Shown: in pieces, positions 44,302 through 53,668 of the stretch
How positions within the stretch are numbered: position 1 is the first letter of the stretch
How the letters are laid out: each line of letters starts with the position of its first letter
Origin: JAPPHA01 sp965221575
GTDB lineage: Bacteria; Pseudomonadota; Alphaproteobacteria; Rhodobacterales; Rhodobacteraceae
Length of the DNA stretch: 64,000 bases
Direction: 5' to 3'
NCBI GenBank assembly: GCA_965221575.1
Contig: CBDCSM010000011.1
Span: 558,001-622,000, forward strand
Notes under the pieces: generated by a model
What the model was told of the DNA's origin: nothing
Databases searched by the model: none
What the model saw: the letters and a program-made list of their open reading frames with translations, nothing else
Position numbers and translations under genes: made by a program

Positions 44302-45961
44302 TCACGAACGGTCCCGCCACCGGTTTTGAATCGGATATCTCCGGTCTAGCCAGAACGCGCGTTTCGACAGGCGGGCGCCGGGAGCGGATTGATGACGCTT
44401 GTATTCCGATGCGTAGACCAGCGATTCGATCATGCGCACGGTGTCCCTGTCGTGACCGGCCTCCACGCATTCGGCGATCGAGGCATCGCCCTCGACCAGT
44501 CGTTCGAGAATATCGTCCAGCACCTCGTACGGTGGCAGGCTGTCCTGGTCCGTCTGGTCTGGCCGAAGCTCGGCTGATGGCGGTTTTTCGATGATGCGCT
44601 CGGGGATGACCTGGCCGGCCGGTCCCGACATCCACGCCCTGTGGTTCAGGTTTCGCCACCTGCAGGTTTCGAAGACACTGGTCTTGTAGAGGTCCTTGAT
44701 CGGGTTGTAGCCACCAGCCATGTCGCCATAGATGGTCGCGTAGCCGACAGCGACTTCCGACTTGTTTCCTGTCGAGAGGAGCATTTCGCCGAACTTGTTC
44801 GACATGGCCATCAAGAGCAGCCCGCGCAACCGGGACTGGATATTCTCCTCGGTAATGTCGGACTGGCGTCCGGCAAAGAGCCCGGCGAGCGTGTCGTTGA
44901 TGACGTCGACACCGTCGGCAATGGGAACGACATCGATCCTGCAACCCAGTCGTTCGGCAACCGCCAACGCGTCCTCTCGCGATGTATTGGAAGTGAATTC
45001 CGACGGAAGCAGGACACAACGGACATTGTCCGGACCAAGAGCATCGGTTGCGATCGTTGCGACAAGTGCCGAGTCGACCCCGCCCGAGAGCCCGAGCAAA
45101 ACCTTGCCGAACCCGCTCTTGCGGACATAATCCCTGAGTGCGACGACCATGACCCGGTAATCGAGTTCGCGGCCCTCGATCAATCTTGCGCGGTCACCGG
45201 CTTCGGCACGCCAACCCTCTTCGGTTCTCCGAAAATCCACCGTGACGATTGCCTCCTCCAAGTTGCGGCAACTGGACACGGAGTTCCCCACCCGGGTTGA
45301 GGGCGAAAGACCCTCCGTCGAAAACCTGGTCGTCCTGTCCTCCAACCATGTTGAGATAGGCGAGCGGAAGCCCTGTCTCCACGACCCTGGCGACCATGTG
45401 AGCCAATCTCTCGTCGTGTTTGCCCCTGCGATAGGGCGAACCGTTCGGGACCAGCAGGATCTCGGCCCCGGTTTCCACCAGTGTCTCGCAAACATCCGGG
45501 TGCCAGGCGTCTTCGCAGATCGGTGTTCCCAGCCGGACTCCGGCCACTTCGTAGGGGCCGCAAATCGGTCCTGGCGTGTAATGCCGCTGCTCGTCGAAGA
45601 CGTCCGTGTTCGGAAGATGGTGCTTGAGCACGCTGCAGTGGATCTTTCCACCGGTCAGGATATGGAAACCATTGTAGAGGTTGCCATCGTCGAGAAGTGG
45701 TGCCCCGATTCCGATCGCGGGTCCGTCGACCGTTCCGGCGGCAAGCGACTCGACCGAACGCATCGCGTCTCGTGTGAAGGCAGGCTTGAGAACAAGATCC
45801 TGTACCTGGTACCCGGTCATGAACATCTCGGGCAGCAACAGGAAATTCGATTCCTCCGCCCGTGCCGCCTGCCAGGCATGCATCGCAAGACCCCGGTTGT
45901 GATCCAGGTCTCCGACCCTTGGATTCAACTGGGCCAATGTCACCTTGAATCCGTCTGTCAT
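44302..45961 (-). pseudogene. nadE: Glutamine-dependent NAD+ synthetase with one frameshift
   Basis: The N-terminal nitrilase/amidase domain is intact from ATG 45961: LPEMFMTGYQVQ (Glu), VLKHHLPNTDVF (Lys), GTPICEDAWHP (Cys). The synthetase domain has LLGLSGGVDSALVATIATD (ATP loop), LLPSEFTSNTSREDAL, STGNKSEVAVGYATIYGDMA and a normal end. At about 45250-45270, between LRVQLPQL and EEAIVTVDFRRTEEGW, the frame changes by one base. With that corrected it encodes about 553 residues, as expected. NadE is essential unless another copy exists, so a sequence or assembly error is as likely as a true mutation. It makes NAD from deamido-NAD using glutamine. Confidence 0.88.
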
Positions 45962-46301
45962 ACCGGAGTGCCCCTCGGTTCACGGCCGACCGATACCGGC
46001 GCTCGACAAGGAACCTGCCGGGATCTTCCAGGATTCTGCACTCCGCCTGATTGATTGTCGAGATCCCTCTTTCGTGACGGAATTCGTTGGCTGAGAACGC
46101 CCAGAGGAAACCGCTTCGATCGTGTTCCACCGCCCGGAATCCCGGAGTTCGACCCGGCAGGTCCGTCACGGTCACGACCGGAACTTACGCGGGATTCGGA
46201 CAATCATTGAACAAATCCGCATTCAATGCCACATATGCGCGGATCGGTCATGTGCCGGCATGCGTGCACGTTTCGGAACGGTCGCAACAAGGTAAAGCCA
46301 A
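45962..46301. promoter_or_regulatory. Divergent region between nadE and the MORN gene
   Basis: 340 bases between two divergent genes, so promoters for both are expected. A GTG-started minus frame (46175) enters nadE without a stop and is not convincing. I cannot assign specific promoter elements. Confidence 0.4.
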
Positions 46302-47666
46302 ATGGGCGCAAATTTTCTCCGGATTACAGTTCGGCTCGCGACCGCTCTGCTGATTACGTTTCCATTTGTCGTTTTTGCTCAATCGGAGTTGGAAACCGGG
46401 TCGAGGGAATACGAAGATGGCGGAGTCTACGAAGGCGAATTTCGTGACGGGAAACAGCACGGCTTCGGAACATACACGTCTCCCAGCGGCTACCGGTACT
46501 CGGGGAACTGGCGCGACGGCCAGATCCACGGGCGCGGCACGGCTGAATTCGTTGATGGAGCTGTCTACGAAGGCGACTTCGTCGCCGGTACGCCCGAGGG
46601 TCACGGGCGAATCCGGTTCCCGGACGAAGGCGTCTATGAAGGCGGCTGGCTCGGCGGCAAGATCATGGGCAACGGTGTTTTCACCTATCCTGACGGCAAG
46701 GTCTATGACGGCGAGTTCGCTGGCGGACTGAGACACGGGTCAGGCGTGCTGACAATCCCCGGCGGGTATCGATACGAGGGTTCATTCTCTTTCGGCCGGC
46801 AGGAAGGCGACGCAGACGTCGTTTATTCCGACGGCTCCAGGTACGTCGGAACCTATGCCGACGGCCTCCGGCACGGTACCGGGCGGATGACCTTTTCCGA
46901 AGGCCATGTCTACGACGGAGCGTGGGTCGAGGATCGAATTACGGGAATCGGCACGATGACGTATGCGGATGGATCCACCTATACCGGCGCCTTGCTCGAC
47001 GGAAAGACCCATGGACAGGGGAAAATGACCTATGCGGACGGCAGTTCCTACGACGGGAACTGGGTCGATGGCAAAATCATGGGATTCGGTGTTGCCCGAT
47101 ACCTTGACGGGTCCGTTTACGAAGGGCAGTTCGTCGATGGACAGAATCATGGCCCGGGAAAGATAACCTTTCCGGACGGGTATGCCTTCGTCGGCAACTG
47201 GGAAGACGGGGTTCGGCATGGCCAGGGCACGGCAACCTATGGTGACGGCAGCGTTTACACCGGCGCGTTTTCCAATGGTCGGCGCGATGGTTTCGGCACC
47301 CTGAAGGAACCGGACGGTTATTCCTATAAAGGTGATTGGAAAGCCGGGGTTTGGCATGGCCAGGGCACGGAAACCCGTGGTGACGGCAGCGTTTACACCG
47401 GCGCGTTTTCCAACGGCCGGCGAGATGGTTTCGGCACCCTGAAGGAACCGGGCGGCTACTCCTACGAGGGTGAATGGAAAGCCGGGGTGTTTTGGGGGTG
47501 CGGCAAGGAGACGCTTGCCAACGGGTACACTTATGTCGGGCAATTCCAAAACGGAGCCAGGCACGGCAGCGGCCGGATCATCTTCTCGACCGGAAAAGAT
47601 ATCGAGGGGCTCTGGAAAGACGGGAAGATCATCCTGGGAAGCGCCGCGACCGGATCATGCCGCTGA
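46302..47666 (+). CDS. Secreted MORN-repeat protein
   Basis: 454 residues. An N-terminal signal peptide (LRITVRLATALLITFPFVVF AQS, hydrophobic core then small residues) is followed by about 17 tandem MORN repeats of 23 residues with the consensus YxGxFxxGxxHGxGTxxxxDG. The whole mature protein is repeats. It ends with a short tail containing a Cys near the C-terminus. MORN proteins bind lipids or proteins or act as scaffolds; bacterial secreted ones are poorly understood. Units at 47217-47354 and 47355-47492 are nearly identical, showing recent expansion by two repeats. AAGGTAAAGCCAA precedes the ATG. It stands alone; no partner gene is obvious. Confidence 0.9.
   Translation: MGANFLRITVRLATALLITFPFVVFAQSELETGSREYEDGGVYEGEFRDGKQHGFGTYTSPSGYRYSGNWRDGQIHGRGTAEFVDGAVYEGDFVAGTPEGHGRIRFPDEGVYEGGWLGGKIMGNGVFTYPDGKVYDGEFAGGLRHGSGVLTIPGGYRYEGSFSFGRQEGDADVVYSDGSRYVGTYADGLRHGTGRMTFSEGHVYDGAWVEDRITGIGTMTYADGSTYTGALLDGKTHGQGKMTYADGSSYDGNWVDGKIMGFGVARYLDGSVYEGQFVDGQNHGPGKITFPDGYAFVGNWEDGVRHGQGTATYGDGSVYTGAFSNGRRDGFGTLKEPDGYSYKGDWKAGVWHGQGTETRGDGSVYTGAFSNGRRDGFGTLKEPGGYSYEGEWKAGVFWGCGKETLANGYTYVGQFQNGARHGSGRIIFSTGKDIEGLWKDGKIILGSAATGSCR
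47217..47492 (+). repeat. 138-bp tandem duplication within the MORN gene
   Basis: The segments starting CATGGCCAGGGCACGG at 47217 and 47355 are near-identical for about 138 bases (46 residues, two MORN units). Differences are mostly silent or conservative. Confidence 0.85.
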
Positions 47667-47996
47667 TCATTGGTCTATATCCCGCGGCATGACGGCCCGT
47701 TCGGGCCCCGTCGCTCCCAAATCCAGGGCCGGGTCGGCAGTTCACCGGCCGCGATGCCATTCGTTGACGGGATCGTTTGAACCGCGTGGATCGGTTTCAA
47801 ACTACGGGAGTTCGTCACCGGCACGCTCAAGCTCGTTCAATTCCTGGATATTCGTTGTCGTAACCTCCACCACGGGCACCTTGATACCGACCCGCGGCAT
47901 CTGAATGGCTGCATAGCGCACCGCGAGGTGGACGGTTACGCGCCGGATTCGCGCGGCCAGTTCAGGACATCCTGCCCGCACGATCTGATCAGGTGG
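47667..47996 (-). other. Intergenic with a possible small minus-strand ORF
   Basis: A minus frame, closed upstream by a TAG near 47995, reads IRRVTVHLAVRYAAIQMPRV and GIKVPVVEVTTTNIQELNEL, ending at a stop near 47812. The segment looks protein-like, but no start codon is evident and I do not know the family. It may be the end of a decayed gene downstream of the M24 enzyme. Confidence 0.35.
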
Positions 47997-49442
47997 CTAC
48001 GTTCGCGCATCTCGACGAGACTGGCGACGGCGTCCCGTCAGGGCATCACGCCCACACCGGAAGCTGACCCGGCGACGACGTTCGGCCGCCCACCCATTCC
48101 TGAAAAGGATGTTTCCGGCCCGGGGCAGTTTCTTTCCGGCCGTTTTCACACCCGTCGCGCGGTCGGGCTGCGTTTCTCCTGGATCGGAACGATCTATCCC
48201 AAGTGGAAAGCTGTCGAGCCGTTCACTGCCTGTCTCCGTCACCAGGACCTGTGTCTCGAGCTTGACGCTCTCGGATCCTTCTTCGGCAATCAGGCTTTCC
48301 ACGCAGAGTACCATGCCGGTCTCGAACCTCCCGGAAGCCGCCAGGTCGGACCAGTCGACATGCAGCGGCACGACCGGCCATTCATCGGCCATCCCGACAC
48401 CGTGCAAGGCGAGCGAGTAGCGGTACGGGATGTGCGCATCGGGAACCGGCCAGCTCCTGTCATTGAATTCCGCGAAACTGACCCCGGGGCGTATCAATTC
48501 AAGATTGTGGTGAATCTGGGACAGCGCGGTATCGTACAGACGCCTTTGCCTGCTGTTGAACGGCGTATAGCCGCAGGTCCAGGACCGTGACAGGTCGGCA
48601 CAATACCCGTACGGCCCGATCATGTCCGTGTCGAACGAGATCAATTCGCCGTTCCTGCATGTGCGGTCGGAGCATTCCTGGTACCATGGATTGGTGTTGG
48701 GACCGCAGGTCAGCAGCTTTGTTTCCAGCCAATCGCCGCCGGAACGGGCGTTTTCGAAATGCAGATGCGCCCAGAGTTCGCGTTCCGTCACCCCGGGGAT
48801 GGAGTGTTCATAGATGCGCGCCATCCCGGCCTCGCATGTGCGGATCGTCCAGCGCATCAGGGTGATTTCGTCAACGGACTTGATGGAGCGGGCGATTTCG
48901 GTCAGCTGCGTGCCGTCAACACAGGTGAGGCCGCGTTCGCCAAGCGCGCGGACGCCCGTACCATCGAGTTTGTCGCAGGCGATCCTTTTGTTGCCTCCAC
49001 CGTACTCGCGGACGAGATCGGCGATTTCATCAGCCCAGGGCGCGATGGCCGCCTCGAACTTGTCGCCATACGACATGAACATCCACGTCTTCGCGGCCCG
49101 GATTTCGTCAATTCCCGGAAGACCTTCGTTCAGGTGCAGACAGCCCTTCAGCTCGAACATGATGGACGGACCACCGGCCAGGATCAGTGCGTAGCGCAAC
49201 GGGTTGTGCAGCGTCCAGACCTGCATGTTCGAGCAGTCGAACGCGTATCGGATGTTGCAGGGATCGTGGAGGAGCAACGCACTGCAATCGGCCCGTGTCA
49301 TCTGGTCGCGTAACCGCCGAAGCCGGTATCGCCTGGCACGATCCAGGACAACGCCCGGAACCGGGCTTTTCAAGGGTTTGTCAGCGCCTTCCGCGTTCAG
49401 ATACGTAAGCTTTCGGGCGTCCTTGAAAGGCATGTTCTTCAT
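47997..49442 (-). CDS. DddP-like M24-family metalloenzyme (possible DMSP lyase)
   Basis: 481 residues with the creatinase/aminopeptidase P fold. Segments closely resemble DddP: LHDPCNIRYAFDCSNMQVWT, LLTCGPNTNPWYQECSDRT, ISFDTDMIGPYGYCADLSRS (metal Asp residues), RYSLALHGVGMADEWPVVPL (metal His, plus the Tyr and Asp known to be catalytic in DddP), VLCVESLIAE and VKLETQVLVT (metal Glu residues). DddP cleaves dimethylsulfoniopropionate to DMS and acrylate; related enzymes may act on other substrates. After about residue 419 an Arg-rich tail of ~62 residues, absent from DddP as I know it, suggests readthrough past a lost stop. The ATG overlaps the preceding oxygenase stop (ATGA). Confidence 0.82.
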   Translation of the reverse strand: MKNMPFKDARKLTYLNAEGADKPLKSPVPGVVLDRARRYRLRRLRDQMTRADCSALLLHDPCNIRYAFDCSNMQVWTLHNPLRYALILAGGPSIMFELKGCLHLNEGLPGIDEIRAAKTWMFMSYGDKFEAAIAPWADEIADLVREYGGGNKRIACDKLDGTGVRALGERGLTCVDGTQLTEIARSIKSVDEITLMRWTIRTCEAGMARIYEHSIPGVTERELWAHLHFENARSGGDWLETKLLTCGPNTNPWYQECSDRTCRNGELISFDTDMIGPYGYCADLSRSWTCGYTPFNSRQRRLYDTALSQIHHNLELIRPGVSFAEFNDRSWPVPDAHIPYRYSLALHGVGMADEWPVVPLHVDWSDLAASGRFETGMVLCVESLIAEEGSESVKLETQVLVTETGSERLDSFPLGIDRSDPGETQPDRATGVKTAGKKLPRAGNILFRNGWAAERRRRVSFRCGRDALTGRRRQSRRDART

Positions 49443-50224
49443 GATGCCCGTCCGTAGAAGCCAATGCGTTCCTCATCCGAAAACGTGACGCCGGGCCGCT
49501 CGAAGTAGGAAAACACGGCGATGATACGGTCGCGTTCTCCTTTCACGGACGTAACGCGATGCGCAGTATTCTTGCCCCTGAAAACGTTCAACGTTCCGGG
49601 CTCGAGTTGCGTCCGCATGGGCGTCCTTCGGCCTCCAAGCAGGTCCGCCACGCCGGAATAGTTCGGATCGGTATCACTGCGCAGATCCTTGTCATACTCG
49701 AATTCACCGCCCTCGGAGGGTGCCTGCAGGAGCAGCGTGGTAGTGAATTCGGACCGGTCGAAATGCCAGTTGAGCGCCTGCCCTTCGGAATAGCTCATGA
49801 CATTCACCCGCGCAAGCCGATCGGCCATGGTGTGGAGTTCCGTCTTGCCCATGACAGCGGCGAGGAAGGCCGCGAAAGGCCTCCACTCGTAAAGCCGTAT
49901 GACCACGGCCTGTCCCATCTGGTCCGCGCAGATCACCTGGTTGGAGGTTTCGAATTCCTGCAGGGCCGGATGGGAAACATCCAGACCCTCGATCGATTTC
50001 CTGAAATAGATGTTGTGGCGGCGCGAGTGGCAGAAGGCAGACGATGACAGGATTGGCCTCAGCTCGTCCACCGCTCGAACGAGGACATCCTCCCGCAGGA
50101 ATCCCGGCAGGTTGAACAATCCCTCTTCGGCCAGCCTGGTCCTGCATTCGGCGACCAAGGCAGACCACGTGACCGTGCCCGGCTGGTCGAGCGGATACCG
50201 GTCAAGATCAATCGTGTTCTTCAT
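49439..50224 (-). CDS. 2-oxoglutarate/Fe(II)-dependent oxygenase (HalD/ArpA-like)
   Basis: 261 residues from ATG 50224 (MKNTIDLDRYPLDQPGTVTW), preceded by GAGGCAGGCG; a longer frame from 50302 has a weaker start. Iron ligands are visible as NWHFDRSEFTTTLLLQ (HxD) and NTAHRVTSV (distal His), with the 2-oxoglutarate Arg in ERDRIIAVFSYFERPG. The Asp in HFD is kept, so it should hydroxylate, not halogenate (halogenases have Gly/Ala there). Relatives act on free amino acids or small polar molecules. It overlaps the DddP-like gene by 4 bp, so the two are translated together and may act on the same compound. The LysR gene divergent from it is a likely regulator. Confidence 0.85.
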   Translation of the reverse strand: MKNTIDLDRYPLDQPGTVTWSALVAECRTRLAEEGLFNLPGFLREDVLVRAVDELRPILSSSAFCHSRRHNIYFRKSIEGLDVSHPALQEFETSNQVICADQMGQAVVIRLYEWRPFAAFLAAVMGKTELHTMADRLARVNVMSYSEGQALNWHFDRSEFTTTLLLQAPSEGGEFEYDKDLRSDTDPNYSGVADLLGGRRTPMRTQLEPGTLNVFRGKNTAHRVTSVKGERDRIIAVFSYFERPGVTFSDEERIGFYGRAS

Positions 50225-50325
50225 CGCCTGCCTCTCGAATCTTCCCGATCGATCTTGTTTCGACACGCCCTTTCCATCAATATGTTTTTTTGTTGTGGTC
50301 AATTAGAAATTCTATCGAAACCGGC
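50225..50325. promoter_or_regulatory. LysR-oxygenase divergent promoter region
   Basis: About 100 bases between the divergent LysR gene and the oxygenase/DddP-like operon. It has an AT-rich core (ATCAATATGTTTTTTTG). By analogy with LysR systems it should hold the operator and both promoters. Confidence 0.55.
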
Positions 50326-51204
50326 ATGGTCAAGAGAACGGCACCACTCAACGCGCTGAGGGCCTTCGAGGCCGCCGCCCGGACGGGATCATTTGCGAAT
50401 GCCGCGCGCGAGTTCGGCGTGAGCCCGGCCGCGATCAGCCAGCAGGTCCGGCTGCTTGAAGAATTCTGGGGCACGACACTCTTTGTCAGGCAGGGGAATC
50501 GAATTGCGCTCACCGACGCGGGCTTGACCGCCTATCCGCCGCTCGGGGAGGCCATGAGTTCATTCGAGGAGCTTTCCAGCCAGATGCTGCGAACTCCCCA
50601 TCGGAATCGCCTGGTCCTGAGCGCGCCACAATCTGTCGCGGAAACCTGGCTTGCCTCCCGGCTGTCCGCGCTGGACCTGACCGGCCTGGGCCAGCCGCTG
50701 GACATCCGCATTGACGACGATCCGATCGATTTCGTCCGGGACAAGATCGACATGCGCGTCTTTTACGGGCACGACCTCTACGGGGACTACCAGGTCGACC
50801 CATTGTTCTCGGACGTTCTGGTGGCATTGGCATCGCCTGGCTTTGTTGCTCTTCACGGAAATGCTCCCAGGCATATCGACGATCACCACCTGATCCACAC
50901 TGACTGGGGCCAGGCCTATTCGACCTCGCCGAACTGGAACCTGTTCCTGGCGGGTTGCCGCATCGTAAACCGGAATTCCGGCTTGCGGGTGCAGTCCAGC
51001 AGTGCCGCGCTGAATTTCGCGCGGAAGGGCTGTGGCGCGGCCCTCATTCCACTGAAGATCGCCGAGGACGATCTGTCTTCAGGCCGGGTCGTACGGCTCG
51101 ATGCGCCTCCCGTTCCCATGAAACATGGCTACAAGGTCGCGTATCCCAAGAGGCTTGCGCGCAGCCCCGCCATTCGATCCGTGATCCGGGCTCTTGGAGC
51201 CTAG
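50326..51204 (+). CDS. LysR-family transcriptional regulator (GcvA-like)
   Basis: 292 residues from ATG 50326 (MVKRTAPLNALRAFEAAART). The winged HTH reads GSFANAAREFGVSPAAISQQ followed by VRLLEEFWGTTLFVRQGNRI, and the C-terminal ligand-binding domain follows. The form PLNALRAFEAAAR and the effector domain fit the GcvA subgroup. It is transcribed away from the 2OG oxygenase/DddP-like operon with a 100-bp gap, the classic arrangement in which a LysR protein controls the divergent operon in response to its substrate. It likely also represses itself. Confidence 0.93.
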   Translation: MVKRTAPLNALRAFEAAARTGSFANAAREFGVSPAAISQQVRLLEEFWGTTLFVRQGNRIALTDAGLTAYPPLGEAMSSFEELSSQMLRTPHRNRLVLSAPQSVAETWLASRLSALDLTGLGQPLDIRIDDDPIDFVRDKIDMRVFYGHDLYGDYQVDPLFSDVLVALASPGFVALHGNAPRHIDDHHLIHTDWGQAYSTSPNWNLFLAGCRIVNRNSGLRVQSSSAALNFARKGCGAALIPLKIAEDDLSSGRVVRLDAPPVPMKHGYKVAYPKRLARSPAIRSVIRALGA

Positions 51205-51854
51205 ATTTCGTACGACGACTTCGACGACGAGGATGTTTTTTTCGGCGCGACCTCCCTGACCTTCCTGCGAAACGTGCTGTTCCCGGTCATCGTGATTGGC
51301 GCGCCATGCACCTTCGGCCCAGGCTGGAATGTCGTCGTCCATGCCCGCCAGAGCGTGAGCCCTCCCTGTTTCGTCCTGGATGAATGCGGCATTCATCCCG
51401 AGTCGGCACCGCTGAAAAGCGACCGCGACCGGGTGCTTAATGCAGTTCTGCACAGTTCCGCAGAATCTCGGCAACCGTTGTTCAACTGCAGGTCTCCGAA
51501 CCCGCGTCAACGCGCGCCGCTGGCCAGCCTGCAACCGATCCGACATCGGCCGAAGGATTGCGCTCAACCGTGCTGGTCCCGTGCACAGACCAGAATTGGC
51601 TTGATCGGACGCCTGTTTTTCAATAACAGTTCGTGGCAGGCGGCACTGTCGCACGTAATTGTTTTTGCTGGAATGTGGGCTTCGACTGGTTGATGGTGAT
51701 GTCACTCAACGTATCCTTGCCCCGGAACTGTTTCCCGGTCCTCGCTCTACTTGGCGGCCCCTGAGCGGCTGCCAGCCAGGCGTCCAGGCTCAGGGGAAAC
51801 TCCGCGACGCCTGAGAAACCCAGTTTTCCGACGACAAAGCAAAGACGTATCATC
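51205..51854. other. 650-bp gap before leuA
   Basis: No gene is supported. A minus-strand frame ends in a protein-like FRRKVREVAPKKTSSSSKSS tail (near 51204-51270), which could be the end of a small or broken gene. The last ~200 bases should contain the leuA promoter. I do not see a clear leader peptide rich in Leu codons. Confidence 0.4.
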
Positions 51855-53441
51855 ATGTCAGGCAAATCATCTCATCAGGACCGGGTCCTGATCTTCGACA
51901 CGACCCTGCGCGACGGCGAGCAGTCTCCGGGCGCAACCATGACACTGGACGAAAAGATCGAGATCGCCGCCCTTCTTGACGACATGGGTGTCGACATCAT
52001 CGAGGCCGGGTTCCCGATTGCATCCGACGGCGATTTCGAGGCGGTAAGGCGAATTGCCGGGAATACCCGGAACGCCGTCATCTGCGGGCTTGCCCGCGCC
52101 AACGAGAACGACATCAGGCGATGCTGGGAAGCGGTCAGGCATGCGCGACATCCGCGCATCCACACGTTCATCGGAACGTCACCCCTTCACCGGAGGTACC
52201 AGGTCAAGCTCGACAAGGACGCGATGGCGGAACGCATCCATGAGACGGTCAGCCTTGCGCGAAGCCTGTGCGAGGACGTCCAGTGGTCGCCGATGGACGC
52301 GACCCGAACGGAGGAAGACTACCTGTGCAGGGTTTGCGAGATTGCCATCAACGCGGGCGCGACGACCATCAATATTCCGGACACCGTCGGATACACGGTT
52401 CCACGGGAAAGCGCGGACATCATTGCAATGCTGGTCGACCGAGTCCCGGGAATCGAAAACGTCACGCTGGCAACGCATTGCCACAATGACCTCGGGATGG
52501 CGACGGCCAATGCCCTGCTCGCGGTCGAAGCCGGCGCGCGGCAGATCGAATGCACGGTCAACGGTCTCGGCGAAAGAGCGGGAAACACCGCGCTCGAGGA
52601 GGTCGTGATGGCCCTGCGCGTCCGCAATGACGTCATGCCGTTCTCGACCGGAATCGATACCACCCGCATCATGCATGTCTCCCGCCGGGTCGCCTCGGTG
52701 TCCGGGTTCCCTGTCCAGTACAACAAGGCCATCGTCGGAAAGAACGCCTTCGCGCACGAGAGCGGAATCCACCAGGACGGGATGCTGAAGCACTCGGAGA
52801 CATTTGAAATCATGCGCCCCGAGGACGTCGGCCTGGTCGAATCCAATCTTGTCATGGGGAAACACTCCGGACGCGCTGCCCTCCGCAAGAAATTCGCCGA
52901 TCTCGGCTACGATCTTGGAGACAACCAGTTGAACGACGCTTTCGTCCGGTTCAAGAAACTCGCCGACAAGAAAAAGCAGGTCTACGACGATGACCTGGTC
53001 GCCCTGATGCAGGATTCGTCGACCAAGGGGGAAGACTATCTCAGGATTGATGATCTCCGGGTTGTATGCGGGACGGCCGGCCAGTCATCGGCGAACCTGA
53101 CGCTCTCCGTAAACGGCGTCGTCAAGACCGTTACCGCCCGGGGCGATGGACCCGTGGATGCCACGTTCAACGCCGTCCAGGCGCTCTACAGCCATAACGC
53201 AAGGCTCCAGCTCTACCAGGTTCACGCCGTAACCGAGGGATCGGACGCCCAAGCGACCGTGAGCGTTCGCATGGAAGACGGCGGCTTTATCGCGACGGGC
53301 CAGTCATCCGATACCGACACGGTGGTTGCATCGGCCAAAGCATATGTCCACGCGTTGAATCGTCTCAGGGTACGCGTTTCCCAGGGCGCACGCGTCCCGG
53401 TGGAGGAGCGGGCTACGGGACTTGGCGTACAAACGGTTTGA
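51855..53441 (+). CDS. leuA: 2-isopropylmalate synthase
   Basis: 528 residues, full length. The catalytic TIM barrel begins IFDTTLRDGEQSPGATMT (HMGL signature with Arg/Asp). ATHCHNDLGMATANALLAVE contains the metal His pair, and CTVNGLGERAGNTALEEVVM and KNAFAHESGIHQDGMLKH are typical. The C-terminal LeuA regulatory domain (leucine feedback) spans roughly residues 395-520. It condenses acetyl-CoA with 2-oxoisovalerate as the first committed step of leucine synthesis. It is followed by mreB after about 230 bp, an arrangement I associate with Rhodobacterales genomes. Confidence 0.97.
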   Translation: MSGKSSHQDRVLIFDTTLRDGEQSPGATMTLDEKIEIAALLDDMGVDIIEAGFPIASDGDFEAVRRIAGNTRNAVICGLARANENDIRRCWEAVRHARHPRIHTFIGTSPLHRRYQVKLDKDAMAERIHETVSLARSLCEDVQWSPMDATRTEEDYLCRVCEIAINAGATTINIPDTVGYTVPRESADIIAMLVDRVPGIENVTLATHCHNDLGMATANALLAVEAGARQIECTVNGLGERAGNTALEEVVMALRVRNDVMPFSTGIDTTRIMHVSRRVASVSGFPVQYNKAIVGKNAFAHESGIHQDGMLKHSETFEIMRPEDVGLVESNLVMGKHSGRAALRKKFADLGYDLGDNQLNDAFVRFKKLADKKKQVYDDDLVALMQDSSTKGEDYLRIDDLRVVCGTAGQSSANLTLSVNGVVKTVTARGDGPVDATFNAVQALYSHNARLQLYQVHAVTEGSDAQATVSVRMEDGGFIATGQSSDTDTVVASAKAYVHALNRLRVRVSQGARVPVEERATGLGVQTV

Positions 53442-53668
53442 TGGAACCGGATTGCCGTCAGTACGATCGAGTTGATGTGCAGGTGAATTGCCGACTGAAC
53501 TTTGCTATCATCCGTTAGCGGCCGGTCCAGTTTCACGGATGTCGTCACGGAAGGTGGCTGACCTTGGCCCGTGAACCCTTTACGGACCGGTACCTTGGTC
53601 CTAATTGAAGGTGGCACGGGGACCGAATCTGGCAGCCGCAGTATCGATCGAAAAGGGCAATACTCACG

